Below are positions 16,621 to 25,221 of a DNA stretch of 64,000 nt, in pieces. Under the pieces are notes generated by a model that was not told the origin of the DNA, made no database searches, and was given only the letters and a program-made list of their open reading frames with translations. The DNA is from Candidatus Flexifilum affinis (lineage in GTDB: Bacteria; Chloroflexota; Anaerolineae; Aggregatilineales; Phototrophicaceae), in contig JADJPJ010000089.1 of assembly GCA_016713325.1 (NCBI GenBank), positions 248,001 through 312,000 of the forward strand. Direction: 5' to 3'. Numbering within the stretch: position 1 is the first letter of the stretch; each line of letters starts with the position of its first letter. The translations under genes were made by a program, and so were the position numbers.

Positions 16621-18456
16621 ATGTCCGACAAGATACCATTCGAGCAATACGCGGCGACGCGCATCTATACGGGCGCCATCGCCTATTCGCCTGATGGCCG
16701 GCACATTGCCCATGTCGCCAATACGACCGGGCAATTCAACCTCTGGACCATCCCGTCGGGCGGCGGCATCCCGCGCCAGCTCACCGCCTACAATGACGAC
16801 ACCGTGCGCGGCATCGCCTGGCGGCCGGACGGCAAAGTGATCGTCTACAATGCGGACTCTAATGGCACGGAGCAGCACGGCGTCTATGTCATTCCCTCGA
16901 CTGGCGGTATCCCCAAAGCCATCACCACGGCCAGAGCACAGCACTACCTGGGCGCCACTCCCTACTCGCCCGACATGAAGACACTTGCCTACAGCGGCAA
17001 CGACGTCACGCCGGAAAATATGGAAGTCATTCTGCGCGATCTGGAGACGGGGGAGACGGGCCGGCCCTTCCCGGCGGGTGGCGCCATGTTCATCCCGGCC
17101 GACTGGTCGCCGAGCGGGCGCTATCTGACTGCGATGAAGCTGGTATCGAATACCCAGGAGGAAATTTTCCTGATGGACATGCTGGGCGGCGAAGTGGTCA
17201 ACGTCACCGAGACACAGGAGGAGATCGTCTTCTCACCGGGGCCGTGGCTGCCCGACAACAGCGGTTTCTACATCATCACCAACCAGGGCCGCGAGTTCAC
17301 CGGGTTGGCGTTCTATCGCATCGACGAGCGCCGCTGGGAATGGGTGGAGACGCCAGAACACGATGTCGAACAGGTTTCCGTGTCCAAAGACGGCCGAGTC
17401 CTGATCTGGGCGGTCAACGAAGATGGCGCCTCCCGGCTGTATGGCCGATCCCTGACCACCGGCAACCCGCTTGCCCTGCCAGATCTTCCGCTCGGCGTGA
17501 TCGACGCCATCGACATCAACCCGGATGGCTCCAAAGTCGCCCTGATCTTCACGACGGCGAGCGAAGCGGCCAACCTCTACGAGTTCGATCTGCGCTCGGG
17601 TGAGATGCTGGCGCTTGGCCAGAGCATGATCGGCGGCATCGACCCTGCGACGATGATCACGCCCGAGCTGATTCAGTATCCGACTCACGACGGGCGCATG
17701 ATTCCGGCCTGGCTGTACCGGCCGGCGGCAGGCGTGAGCGCCAGTGGCAAACTCCCGGTTGTGCTGTCGATCCATGGTGGCCCGGAATCGCAGGAGCGGC
17801 CCCGATATGCCTACATGGGACTGTACCAGTACCTCACCAGTCGCGGTTATGCCGTGCTCGCCCCGAACATTCGCGGCTCGACGGGGTATGGCAGATCCTA
17901 TCAGAAGCTCATCCACCGCGACTGGGGCGGCGACGAACTGGGCGACATCCGCCACGCCGCGGAGTGGCTGCGGGTGCAGGACTGGGTCGACGCCGGACGA
18001 TTGATCGTTTTCGGCGGCAGTTTTGGCGGCTTCGCCACGCTGAGCGCCATGACCCGTCTGCCGGAATATTGGGCCTTCGGCGTCGACATTGTCGGGCCGT
18101 CCAACCTGATCACCTTCGTCAAGTCGGTGCCGCCGCACTGGCGCAGCTTCACGCGCGGGTGGGTGGGAGATGCCGAGGACGACCAGGAGATGCTGATTGA
18201 GCGTTCGCCGATCACCTACGTGGACAATATCCGCTCTCCGCTCCTGGTGATCCAGGGCGCCAACGACCCGCGTGTCGTGCAGGCAGAGAGCGATCAGATG
18301 GTGGAGCGCATCCGGCAGCGGGGCGGCGACGTAACCTACTATGTCGATCCTGAAGAGGGACATGGGACGACGCGGCGGGCCAACGCGCTGAAGTGGTACA
18401 AGATGATCGTGGAGGCAATCGAGGAGAAGGTGCCTCAACCCGCTCCCGCGAACTGA
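16621..18456 (+). CDS. S9-family peptidase (acylaminoacyl peptidase/prolyl oligopeptidase type)
   Basis: Serine peptidase of 611 residues. The N-terminal two-thirds is a beta-propeller with repeated IAYSPDGRHIAHV- and IAWRPDGK-like strands, which normally limits access to short peptides. The C-terminal alpha/beta-hydrolase domain has the nucleophile elbow GGSFGGFA, the acid in QGANDPRV and the His in EEGHGTT. There is no signal peptide, so it is probably cytoplasmic. The ATG at 16621 follows a GAGGGG ribosome site. Substrate preference is not predictable; oligopeptide turnover is the usual role. Confidence 0.92.
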   Translation: MSDKIPFEQYAATRIYTGAIAYSPDGRHIAHVANTTGQFNLWTIPSGGGIPRQLTAYNDDTVRGIAWRPDGKVIVYNADSNGTEQHGVYVIPSTGGIPKAITTARAQHYLGATPYSPDMKTLAYSGNDVTPENMEVILRDLETGETGRPFPAGGAMFIPADWSPSGRYLTAMKLVSNTQEEIFLMDMLGGEVVNVTETQEEIVFSPGPWLPDNSGFYIITNQGREFTGLAFYRIDERRWEWVETPEHDVEQVSVSKDGRVLIWAVNEDGASRLYGRSLTTGNPLALPDLPLGVIDAIDINPDGSKVALIFTTASEAANLYEFDLRSGEMLALGQSMIGGIDPATMITPELIQYPTHDGRMIPAWLYRPAAGVSASGKLPVVLSIHGGPESQERPRYAYMGLYQYLTSRGYAVLAPNIRGSTGYGRSYQKLIHRDWGGDELGDIRHAAEWLRVQDWVDAGRLIVFGGSFGGFATLSAMTRLPEYWAFGVDIVGPSNLITFVKSVPPHWRSFTRGWVGDAEDDQEMLIERSPITYVDNIRSPLLVIQGANDPRVVQAESDQMVERIRQRGGDVTYYVDPEEGHGTTRRANALKWYKMIVEAIEEKVPQPAPAN

Positions 18457-18497
18457 TCGCTACAGGCCGCGTTGCAACATTCCGCGCGACGTCAGCG

Positions 18498-18503
18498 TAT
18501 AAT
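18498..18503 (+). promoter_or_regulatory. -10 element for the small acidic protein gene
   Basis: TATAAT about 34 bases before the GTG at 18537. TTGCAA at 18472-18477 is too far (20 bases) to be a good -35. An imperfect inverted repeat, GTTGCAACAT and ATGTTGTAAC, flanks the promoter. Confidence 0.45.
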
Positions 18504-18536
18504 GTTGTAACGAGAGGTACAACGAGGACTAGGACT

Positions 18537-18896
18537 GTGGCAGACGTAAACTCCAACAACCATCCCTTTGGCGCCGAAGCGCCAGCGGACGCGGAAAATC
18601 AGGAACCGATCGGCGAGCCCCTGAAGGTGTTCATCGATCATCAGCGCAAGGCGCTGGAAGAGACCGGCAAGGCGCTCGACGCGCTGGTGCCGGACGGCTT
18701 CAAGGAACACAGCGCTGAGGCGCGTCGTGAGTTCGTGAAGGGCATGAAGGTGCTGGTCGATGCGGCGCTGTCCGAACTGGAGAAGACCAGTCGCGAGTTC
18801 GACAAGAACTTCACCCGCCGCCCTGCGCCAGCTTCGCCCGGCGACGACAAGCCGTCGTCCACGGGCGCGACCAAGGTCAAGGTTCAGGTCGATTAG
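18537..18896 (+). CDS. Small charged hypothetical protein
   Basis: 119 residues, starting at GTG with a GAGGACTAGGA ribosome site. The protein is highly charged and mostly helical (FIDHQRKALEETGKALDAL, then FVKGMKVLVDAALSELEKT), with a disordered Pro/Ser tail. It has no membrane segment or signal peptide. The pattern resembles small coiled-coil cytoplasmic proteins. It is flanked by its own promoter and a terminator at 18914-18962, so it is probably monocistronic. Function unknown. Confidence 0.7.
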   Translation: MADVNSNNHPFGAEAPADAENQEPIGEPLKVFIDHQRKALEETGKALDALVPDGFKEHSAEARREFVKGMKVLVDAALSELEKTSREFDKNFTRRPAPASPGDDKPSSTGATKVKVQVD

Positions 18897-18913
18897 TCGC
18901 TGTGCCGAAATGG

Positions 18914-18962
18914 AGAGGCCTGAGCGGGTGGAAAGAGATGTAACGCCACTCCTCAGGCCTCT
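18914..18962. terminator. Hairpin between convergent genes
   Basis: AGAGGCCTGAG (18914-18924) and CTCAGGCCTCT (18952-18962) form a perfect 11-bp stem between the stops at 18896 (plus) and 18986 (minus). Only two T residues follow on the plus side. Confidence 0.55.
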
Positions 18963-18985
18963 TTGTGTCTCTGGTTGGGCTACGC

Positions 18986-19456
18986 TCAGGACTCGATCGG
19001 GTAGCCCGCAGCCTGCCAGTCGTTGATGCCGCCCAGGTCGTAGATCGCGGTATAGCCGTTCTGGGCCAGGATTTGCGCCGCCTGTGCGCTGCGGTTGCCA
19101 CTGCGGCAGTAGACCACTATCGGCACGTCTTTCGGCACGCTGGCCAGGTTGTCCGCCAGGGTTTCCACCGAGATATTGGCGGCGTTGGCGAGGTGGCCGC
19201 TGGCGAATTCTTCCGGCGTACGCACGTCGAGCAGGTAGTGTGGCTTGTTCGACTCGCTGTATTCCGACACATAGCTGGCCGGACTGAGGTCGGCGATGGC
19301 TCCGGCGACGGTCGTACTGTTTGCCGGCGCTGGACTGGGGGTGCCGGTCATCAGAATCGCGAAGACGAGGGCGATGGCGACCACGGCGACGACGGCGACG
19401 ATGAGGGTAAGATTGTTGCGGTTGGCAGGCTGTTTGGCCGGCGGGTGCTTGCTCAT
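18986..19456 (-). CDS. Membrane-anchored rhodanese-like protein
   Basis: 156 residues. A transmembrane helix at about 15-37 is followed by a Pro/Ser linker and one rhodanese domain. LLDVRTPEEFASGHL marks the domain start. The catalytic loop VVYCRSGNRS carries the active-site Cys. GGINDWQAAGYPI is the typical end. The domain is predicted to face outside the membrane, where such proteins bind or move sulfane sulfur. ATG at 19456 follows GGGAG; the longer reading adds an Arg-rich stretch not seen in the family. Confidence 0.88.
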   Translation of the reverse strand: MSKHPPAKQPANRNNLTLIVAVVAVVAIALVFAILMTGTPSPAPANSTTVAGAIADLSPASYVSEYSESNKPHYLLDVRTPEEFASGHLANAANISVETLADNLASVPKDVPIVVYCRSGNRSAQAAQILAQNGYTAIYDLGGINDWQAAGYPIES

Positions 19457-19606
19457 AGCGAAATTGTCTCCCAAAGGATTGTGAAAACTGAAACAAGCAT
19501 AGATCGCCCTGGACGACCCAGATCTTACGTGTCTCGCTCCGTTTTCGCCGCCAGGGATGCCCGCCACCCGCCGCAGTCATGACGCCCACACAGGATGCCG
19601 GCGCGC

Positions 19607-19612
19607 TACAAT
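19607..19612 (+). promoter_or_regulatory. -10 element for the DUF4432 gene
   Basis: TACAAT about 42 bases upstream of the ATG at 19655. No clear -35. Confidence 0.4.
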
Positions 19613-19654
19613 ACCGTCATGGATTCTGTCAGAATTTATTGAAGGATGGATAAG

Positions 19655-20677
19655 ATGTTTTCACGCTCCGCCATCGAGGCTCACAGCACCGACGTACGCC
19701 AGTTCATCGGCTTTCGCGAGTCGACCCTGGCCAGCGGGCAGCGAGTCATCGATGCCTACAATAGCAGCGGCTTCACATTCACCCTGCTCCCCGACCGGGG
19801 GATGGACATTCATACGGCGCACTGGAACGGCCTGCCGCTCACCTGGATGAGCCAGGGGTCGCCCATCCCGGCCGACTTCAGCGCGGCGTGGCTGCGGCTG
19901 TTCAACGGCGGCCTGCTGACGACCTGCGGCCTGCTGCACGCTGGCGCCGCCGACGTTGACCCGGTCACCGGCGAGAAGCGCGACCTGCATGGACGCTACA
20001 CCCGCCTGGGCGCCTATGAGATCGCCGCGCGCACCTTCTGGGAAGGCGAAAGGCTGGTCTCGGAGCTGTTCTGCGCCGTGAGCGAGAATCAAATGTTCGG
20101 CGAGCAGCTTCGCCTGGAGCGCACCTACCGCATGGTGGTCGGCGAACCCTCGGTGACCATCAGCGATCGGGTTGAGAATCGCGGTGACCAGCCCAGCCCG
20201 TTCATGATCCTGTACCACTTCAACGTCGGCTATCCGCTGATCCGCGCTGGCGCCCGCCTGATCAGCCCGGCCGGCAAGGTCGAGCCGCGCGACGATGCCG
20301 CCCGACCTGGCTTCGACCGCTGGCCGGAATACGACGGCCCGATCGCCCGCTATGCCGAGCAGGTCTTCTTCCACACCATCGCTCCGAAGAACGGCATGGC
20401 CTCGGTGGCACTGGTCAACGACGACTTTGGTCTGCGCGTCGACTGGGACCCCACCTCCAGCCCTTATTTCACGCAATGGAAGAACGTCCGGCAGGGCATC
20501 TACGTCAGCGGCCTGGAGCCGGCCAACTGCCTTCCGGAAGGTCAGGCGGCGGCCAGGGCCAACGGGCGCCTGGTGACGCTCCAGCCGGGCGAAGTTCATA
20601 CGTTCAAGAATGTGCTGACGCTCCTGCCGAACCGTGAGACGATGGCGGCGGTCGAATCGGAACTAAAGGCGTGGTGA
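19655..20677 (+). CDS. DUF4432-family aldose-epimerase-like protein
   Basis: 340 residues related to galactose mutarotase-like (aldose 1-epimerase superfamily) proteins. Supporting motifs are LLPDRGMDIHTAHWNGLPL, RLFNGGLLTTCGLLHAG, LHGRYTRLGAYEI and ILYHFNVGYPL. His and acidic residues in the last three match the sugar-binding face of the beta-sandwich. The ATG at 19655 has GAAGGA eight bases before it and is preferred to 19646. Probable role is in carbohydrate handling; substrate unknown. The VIT-VWA gene follows on the same strand after 50 bases. Confidence 0.85.
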   Translation: MFSRSAIEAHSTDVRQFIGFRESTLASGQRVIDAYNSSGFTFTLLPDRGMDIHTAHWNGLPLTWMSQGSPIPADFSAAWLRLFNGGLLTTCGLLHAGAADVDPVTGEKRDLHGRYTRLGAYEIAARTFWEGERLVSELFCAVSENQMFGEQLRLERTYRMVVGEPSVTISDRVENRGDQPSPFMILYHFNVGYPLIRAGARLISPAGKVEPRDDAARPGFDRWPEYDGPIARYAEQVFFHTIAPKNGMASVALVNDDFGLRVDWDPTSSPYFTQWKNVRQGIYVSGLEPANCLPEGQAAARANGRLVTLQPGEVHTFKNVLTLLPNRETMAAVESELKAW

Positions 20678-20727
20678 GTTCGTCTTAAACCGTAGTGACG
20701 ACCTTTGTTTGGGGAAGGAGATAGTCG

Positions 20728-22689
20728 ATGACCCCGTCTGGTGACAGTGAACTTCAACTGGGTGCGCTGCTGATCGTCAAGGAGGGCGAAGAAGCCTCTC
20801 CGCTTCCGCTGGAGCATACCGACGTCCGGGCCGCGATTCAGGGTGGGCTGGTCCAGGTCAAGGTGACACAGCGTTTCGGCAATCCGTTTGATACGTCGGT
20901 CGAGCTCGACTATCTCTTTCCTCTGCCGCACGAAGCCGCGGTTGTCGACTACAGCATCCGCATCGGCGACCGGCACATTCGCGCCGACATCCGGGAAGCT
21001 GAAGCAGCCCGGCGGACGTTCGATGAGGCCGCAGCACGCGGCCAGCGCCGGATTACTGGAACAGCGGCGGCCCAACATCTTTCGATGCGCATCGCCAACG
21101 TGCAGCCCGGCGAGACCATTCACACCGAAGTGGTCTACGAGGACCGGCTGAAGTTCGAGGATACTCAGTACACCTTCACCTTCCCGATGGGCATCACGCC
21201 GCGCTACCACAGCCCGGCCAATCCGGCCGAAGGCGGGAGCGTCGACGCGGCCTACACACTCGACGACTCCAGGGTCGGGCCGGTCGAGATTGCCGTGACG
21301 CTGGAGGCGGGCATTCCCGTCGGTGACCCCGTCAGCCCGTCCCATGGCATCCGCGTCGAGCGGGCCGGTGAGGGGAAATTCCACACCACCCTTGAGGGAC
21401 GGAGCATCCCCAACAAGGATTTCGTGCTTCGCTATGAAGCGGCCGGCGACAAAATCCAGTCGACGCTGTGGACCACAACGGACAACGAGGGCGAGATCGC
21501 GCTGCTGACGCTGATCCCGCCGCGGCTCAGCGTCGACTTTTCAGCGCCGCCGCGCGAGTTCCTTTTTGTCATCGACCGATCCGGCTCGATGTCCACGGAG
21601 CCGATGGACCAGGCGCGGCGGGCGCTCAAAGCCTGCCTGCGGGCACTCAACCCGGAAGACACGTTCACTATCCAGGCCTTCGACGACCAGATCGAGTGGT
21701 TCTACGCCAACCATGCGCTGCCGGTGACGCAGGATCACGTCGATCAGGCCGACCGCTGGCTGGACGGAATCAAGTCGCGTGGGGGAACGGAGATCCTGCC
21801 GGCCATCGACGCGGCGCTGGCACTCAAGCCCGATCAATCCCGCGGGCGTTACCTCGTCTTCCTGACCGACGGTTCGGTGAGCGCCGATGAGGCCGCCATT
21901 CAGAAGGTGGCGCGCAAGGCCGGCGCGGCGCGGATGTTCACGTTCGGCATTGGCCCATCGGTCAACCGCTACCTGCTCAACAAGATCGCCCAGTTCGGAC
22001 GTGGAGCGGCAGCGTTCATCGGCAGCCACGAGCCGATTGAACCGGTGATCGCCAAATTCCAGGACCGGGTGAGCTACCCGGCGCTCCGCGACCTCGCGCT
22101 GAGCGGGGAGGGGGCGTCACTGTGGGACACCTACCCGGCGATGCTGCCCGATCTGTACGTCGGCCAGCCGCTGGAGATCGCGACTCGCCTGACGCGCAGC
22201 GACGGCGCAACGCTCCAGCTTTCCGGCAGCGCCAGTGGCGGGAGTCTGTCGTTCAAGCTGCCGCTGCCCGTGCCCCAGACCTCGGACATGGTGCGGCGCA
22301 TCTGGGCCAGGGCACGCGTCGAGTCGCTGCTGGACGAGTTGGCCGCAAAGCCGGGGCAGCGTGAGACGATCCGCCAGCAGGTGATCGCCCTCGCCCTATC
22401 CTACCGCCTGATGACCCCGTTCACGTCGTTTGTCGCCGTGGACAGCGAGGTCACGACCGGCGGCGAGGCCAAGGTCGTGCGCGTCGCCCTGCCGCTTTCG
22501 GAAGGCCTGGAATGGGACAGCTTCACGGGCGTGTACGCCGCGGGTGGCGCGGGCTTCGCCATGATGGCTGCGCCGGGTTCGCCGCCGAGGTTCCCGCGCG
22601 CCATGAGTATGCCGTCAATGCATGCGCGGGCGGCCAAGCCTGAGGACGATGTCCTGTTCGATGCACTGTCGATGGAATATGAGGGATGA
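20728..22689 (+). CDS. VIT and VWA domain protein
   Basis: 653 residues with the arrangement of inter-alpha-trypsin-inhibitor heavy chains. The VIT domain at about 10-140 contains VQVKVTQRFGNPF and LDYLFPLPHEAAV. The VWA domain at about 275-440 keeps a full metal site: DRSGSMS, RGGTEI and LTDGSVS. The C-terminal part has IRQQVIALALSYRLMTPFTS, another family hallmark. No signal peptide is seen, so it may act inside the cell or be exported another way. Two small overlapping ORFs and the gene at 23052 follow closely, which suggests an operon. Function is unproven; metal-dependent protein binding is likely. Confidence 0.9.
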   Translation: MTPSGDSELQLGALLIVKEGEEASPLPLEHTDVRAAIQGGLVQVKVTQRFGNPFDTSVELDYLFPLPHEAAVVDYSIRIGDRHIRADIREAEAARRTFDEAAARGQRRITGTAAAQHLSMRIANVQPGETIHTEVVYEDRLKFEDTQYTFTFPMGITPRYHSPANPAEGGSVDAAYTLDDSRVGPVEIAVTLEAGIPVGDPVSPSHGIRVERAGEGKFHTTLEGRSIPNKDFVLRYEAAGDKIQSTLWTTTDNEGEIALLTLIPPRLSVDFSAPPREFLFVIDRSGSMSTEPMDQARRALKACLRALNPEDTFTIQAFDDQIEWFYANHALPVTQDHVDQADRWLDGIKSRGGTEILPAIDAALALKPDQSRGRYLVFLTDGSVSADEAAIQKVARKAGAARMFTFGIGPSVNRYLLNKIAQFGRGAAAFIGSHEPIEPVIAKFQDRVSYPALRDLALSGEGASLWDTYPAMLPDLYVGQPLEIATRLTRSDGATLQLSGSASGGSLSFKLPLPVPQTSDMVRRIWARARVESLLDELAAKPGQRETIRQQVIALALSYRLMTPFTSFVAVDSEVTTGGEAKVVRVALPLSEGLEWDSFTGVYAAGGAGFAMMAAPGSPPRFPRAMSMPSMHARAAKPEDDVLFDALSMEYEG

Positions 22690-22822
22690 TCAGTCTCCCA
22701 GGGCTAATCCAGGTCCACGCAGCGAGTGGCGAAAGAAATGGCGGTCCGGATCACCCGATGGACAAGAGCTGGACACGTTCCTGCAGCGGGAGGTCTGGAC
22801 CCAGCAGCGACGCAGCGCGTGA
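22679..22822 (+). CDS. Small basic ORF coupled to the VIT-VWA gene
   Basis: 47 codons, starting 11 bases inside the end of the VIT-VWA gene. Its TGA overlaps the GTG of the next small ORF in a GTGA junction. The product is rich in Arg, Ser and Trp (DDQSPRANPG, FLQREVWTQQRR). Tight overlaps on both sides support translation, but there is no family match and composition is not decisive. Confidence 0.35.
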   Translation: MRDDQSPRANPGPRSEWRKKWRSGSPDGQELDTFLQREVWTQQRRSA

Positions 22823-23049
22823 ACGGAAGCTGGGAAGACGACATCGCGCAAACCGTCGATGCGCTGCGGCGGTTCATCGACGATGGGCATACGACTCGCA
22901 CCGGAAACTACCGGGCGCAGGTGCGCAAGGCGGCACAATGGCTGCGCGCCGCCGCGCCGATGGCTACCGACAGCGAACGTGCGCTGATGAGCGTCGTGCT
23001 CACGAAACTCGCGGATGCGACGGGTGAGGACTGGAGTCTGATACCCTAG
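22819..23049 (+). CDS. Small helical hypothetical protein
   Basis: 76 residues from a GTG that overlaps the stop of the preceding ORF (GTGA). The protein is amphipathic and helical (IAQTVDALRRFIDDG, then YRAQVRKAAQWLRAAAP and ALMSVVLTKLADATG). The next gene begins two bases after its stop. This spacing points to translational coupling in a VIT-VWA operon. No family recognised. Confidence 0.5.
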   Translation: MNGSWEDDIAQTVDALRRFIDDGHTTRTGNYRAQVRKAAQWLRAAAPMATDSERALMSVVLTKLADATGEDWSLIP

Positions 23050-23051
23050 CG

Positions 23052-24086
23052 ATGGACGACCTGCTCCGCCGTCTGTTCGGCCGTACTGACCGCCCGCGCG
23101 CGGCTCACCCGCTGGACCGCGAAGCGTCGTCAACTGGCGACGTTTCACCTCGGCCGGCGGGCGAAGGCTCCGCTTCGATTGCGCCGCCGATTATGTCGAG
23201 AGTTCTGGCAATAATCCACAACCCGACTGCCCGCAGCGGCAAGCCGGTACAGGTGGCCTTCGGCTGGAATGACCCGGACAGGCTGGCGGCGCAGTACCTC
23301 AAGGACGTGCGCGAGGCCAGCTACGGGATCGTGAATTATGAGATTGTGGACCGGATCGAAGTGACCGACCCGGTCCGCGGTTTTCCGCTCAAGCGCGATG
23401 GGTTCCGCTACTCGCCGGAGTCGTTCGACCGTGCCTGGACGACGCGCAAGTTCCACGAGCCGGACGCCGTCGATTACCTGGCCCTGGTCCGCGAGTTTCG
23501 CATGATCGAGCGGGTGAACGCCGGGGAAATCGACGAGGTGTGGTTGCTCGGCTTTCCGTACTGCGGTTACTACGAAAGCATCATGGCCGGGCCGGGCGCC
23601 TTCTGGTGCAATGCGCCGCCGCTTCAGGGGACGGAACATGCCCGGCGGCGCTTTGTCATCATGGGCTTCAACTACGAGCGGGGCGTCGGCGAGATGCTGG
23701 AAGATCTGGGCCACCGCGCCGAGTCGATCCTGTCGAAGGTCTATGAGCGGACGCCGGAACGCGACAATCTGTGGAAACGCTTCATTCGCTATGACAGGAC
23801 GCACCCCGGTCAGGCGGAATGTGGCAACGTGCATTTTGCGCCGAACAGCGAGCGCGATTACGACTGGGGCAACCGCAAGCCCGTCCTGACGCGCGCGGAC
23901 TCCTGGCTGGAATTCCCGAATCTGGACGGCGCGCCGCGCATGGCGGACTGCGCCGACTGGGGTGGAGGGGACATCCGCCAGCATCACCTGTGGTGGTTAC
24001 GCCGCTTCCCACACCATCAGGGCGAGAGCGGCGGCATCTCCTGGAACTGGTGGGAGTACGTCATTGACCCCAACCGGGTGGCGTGA
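23052..24086 (+). CDS. Conserved protein of unknown function
   Basis: 344 residues. The first 47 are Pro/Arg-rich and probably disordered. The conserved part begins near an internal Met (23193) with VLAIIHNP, then AFGWNDPDRLAAQYL, VNYEIVDRIEV, EVWLLGFPYCGYYESIMAGP, FWCNAPPL and GNVHFAPNSERDYDW. The many conserved His, Trp, Asp and Asn residues look enzyme-like. I recall similar proteins from Chloroflexi and Actinobacteria, but know of no assigned activity. It is the last gene of the VIT-VWA group. A start at 23193 is also possible. Confidence 0.75.
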   Translation: MDDLLRRLFGRTDRPRAAHPLDREASSTGDVSPRPAGEGSASIAPPIMSRVLAIIHNPTARSGKPVQVAFGWNDPDRLAAQYLKDVREASYGIVNYEIVDRIEVTDPVRGFPLKRDGFRYSPESFDRAWTTRKFHEPDAVDYLALVREFRMIERVNAGEIDEVWLLGFPYCGYYESIMAGPGAFWCNAPPLQGTEHARRRFVIMGFNYERGVGEMLEDLGHRAESILSKVYERTPERDNLWKRFIRYDRTHPGQAECGNVHFAPNSERDYDWGNRKPVLTRADSWLEFPNLDGAPRMADCADWGGGDIRQHHLWWLRRFPHHQGESGGISWNWWEYVIDPNRVA

Positions 24087-24111
24087 AATGATGCCGGGAT
24101 AGGCCGGCGAG

Positions 24112-24903
24112 TCAGGGCGTGGTCCCCTCGCCGAAACGTTCCGCCAGGATGGAGAAATCGCCGATGCCGATGCTGCCGTCTCCATCGAAATCCGCCGCAG
24201 CGAAGAAACCGACCTGCCCTTCGGACGTGCCAAAGCTGGCGGCGAGGACTGAAAAATCGGCGATGGTCACTTCCTCGTCTCCAGTGGCGTCGCCCATCAG
24301 CACCGCCGAGTCTTCCGGCGCGAGCAGCATATCGGTGAGCGCCGTCGTGCGACCCTCTTCGACCACGACGGTCTGAATGGCGACCGTTTGACTGGCGACG
24401 GTATTGGCACCCGCCTCGACGCGGCGAACGTGGAATGCCGGATGATAGCCCGGCGCCGACGCCGTGACTCGGTAACTTCCCGGCGCCAACCTCGCGACTG
24501 AATACCCCCCCTCCCGATCGGCGATTTCGGAGGAAACCCACGCTCCATCGACGGTCCACACGTCGATCTTGGCGAAGGGGATGGGCGCGTTGACCGCCTC
24601 CTGGCGAACAGCGCCGCTGATGGTTCCCCATCGCACCAGCCTGTGCGCTATGGCGATCGGCGCACCGTTGGCGGGCACGCTGACCAGCGCCGCCGTGGCG
24701 AAGGTTTGATCGCCGTCGTAGAAAGCGGGGAGGAACTCAGCAGGAGGGATAGCCCAGATTTTATAGCCGCCCGCGGGCAGGCCTTCGAAGCGGTAGGTTC
24801 CATCGTCCGCGCTGGTCGTCTGAGCGATAAAAGCGTCGGCTGCCGAGTACAACAGCACCGCGACCTGGGCGATCGGCGACGTGCCATCAGACTTGTACAC
24901 CAC
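24112..24903 (-). CDS. Secreted carboxypeptidase-regulatory-like protein with dockerin-like tail, main open part
   Basis: 263 codons open in one frame; the true start lies upstream at 25095 in a stretch broken by two indels (24904-25095). Two CarboxypepD_reg-type beta-sandwich domains are visible: DGTYRFEGLPAGGYKIW and EGGYSVARLAPGSYRVTA. The C terminus carries a dockerin-like EF-hand pair: GDATGDEEVTIADFSVLAAS and DFDGDGSIGIGDFSILAERF. The pair closely resembles the ends of the proteins at 13700 and 25222. Role inferred: surface-exposed or matrix-associated protein. Confidence 0.8.
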   Translation of the reverse strand: MVYKSDGTSPIAQVAVLLYSAADAFIAQTTSADDGTYRFEGLPAGGYKIWAIPPAEFLPAFYDGDQTFATAALVSVPANGAPIAIAHRLVRWGTISGAVRQEAVNAPIPFAKIDVWTVDGAWVSSEIADREGGYSVARLAPGSYRVTASAPGYHPAFHVRRVEAGANTVASQTVAIQTVVVEEGRTTALTDMLLAPEDSAVLMGDATGDEEVTIADFSVLAASFGTSEGQVGFFAAADFDGDGSIGIGDFSILAERFGEGTTP

Positions 24904-25095
24904 GCCGGCGATCCTCTGGGCTGGGTGTAGCGACGCTGGATGCCGCTGCTTCTTCAGTAACCTCCATGGTTTCAGTGGATGTCACCGCTTCGGTGCTGGC
25001 CGGTTCCTGCGCGGCGACGGTGCCAACCAGCGCCAGCAGGCCACCGCGATCAGAAGCGGCGCCAGGAGCTGCGCCGCGATCTGCGATCTCTTCAT
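24904..25095 (-). pseudogene. Disrupted signal-peptide region of the gene ending at 24112
   Basis: The reverse strand has an ATG at 25095 giving MKRSQIAAQLLAPLLIAVA. One missing base in the GG at about 25041 shifts to a frame reading GLLALVGTVAAQEPASTEAV, a classic signal-peptide end with an AQE cleavage site and a Thr/Glu-rich linker. One extra base in the G-run at about 24918-24920 returns to the frame of the downstream CDS (QRIAGVVYKS). The two indels cancel, so the original gene is 24112-25095. Confidence 0.65.
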
Positions 25096-25137
25096 TGCGT
25101 GATGTTCCCCAGTGTTGTTTTGCCCCGCGCCGCGAGG

Positions 25138-25143
25138 ATTATA
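25138..25143 (-). promoter_or_regulatory. -10 element for the dockerin-tailed gene at 24112
   Basis: TATAAT on the reverse strand about 43 bases upstream of the ATG at 25095, consistent with that upstream start. No good -35. Confidence 0.45.
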
Positions 25144-25154
25144 GCGTAATCGTC

Positions 25155-25199
25155 CTGAGAGCAGGACAGCCGGTTTGCAGGCGGCTGTCCTGCTCTCAG
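25155..25199 (-). terminator. Perfect 18-bp hairpin after the gene at 25222
   Basis: CTGAGAGCAGGACAGCCG (25155-25172) and its exact complement (25182-25199) form an 18-bp stem with a 9-base loop, 22 bases past the stop at 25222. No T-run follows on either strand, so it could terminate, stabilise the 3' end, or insulate the promoter beside it. Confidence 0.55.
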
Positions 25200-25221
25200 C
25201 GTTGAAGACCCGTTGCCACCT

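Noticed and set aside
17233..18438. 401-codon minus-strand ORF opposite the S9 peptidase
   Set aside because: Shadow of a gene with a full catalytic triad.
18472..18511. Inverted repeat around the TATAAT at 18498 as a strong operator
   Set aside because: Arms match 9 of 10 but are separated by 20 bases and the -35 spacing is poor, so evidence is weak.
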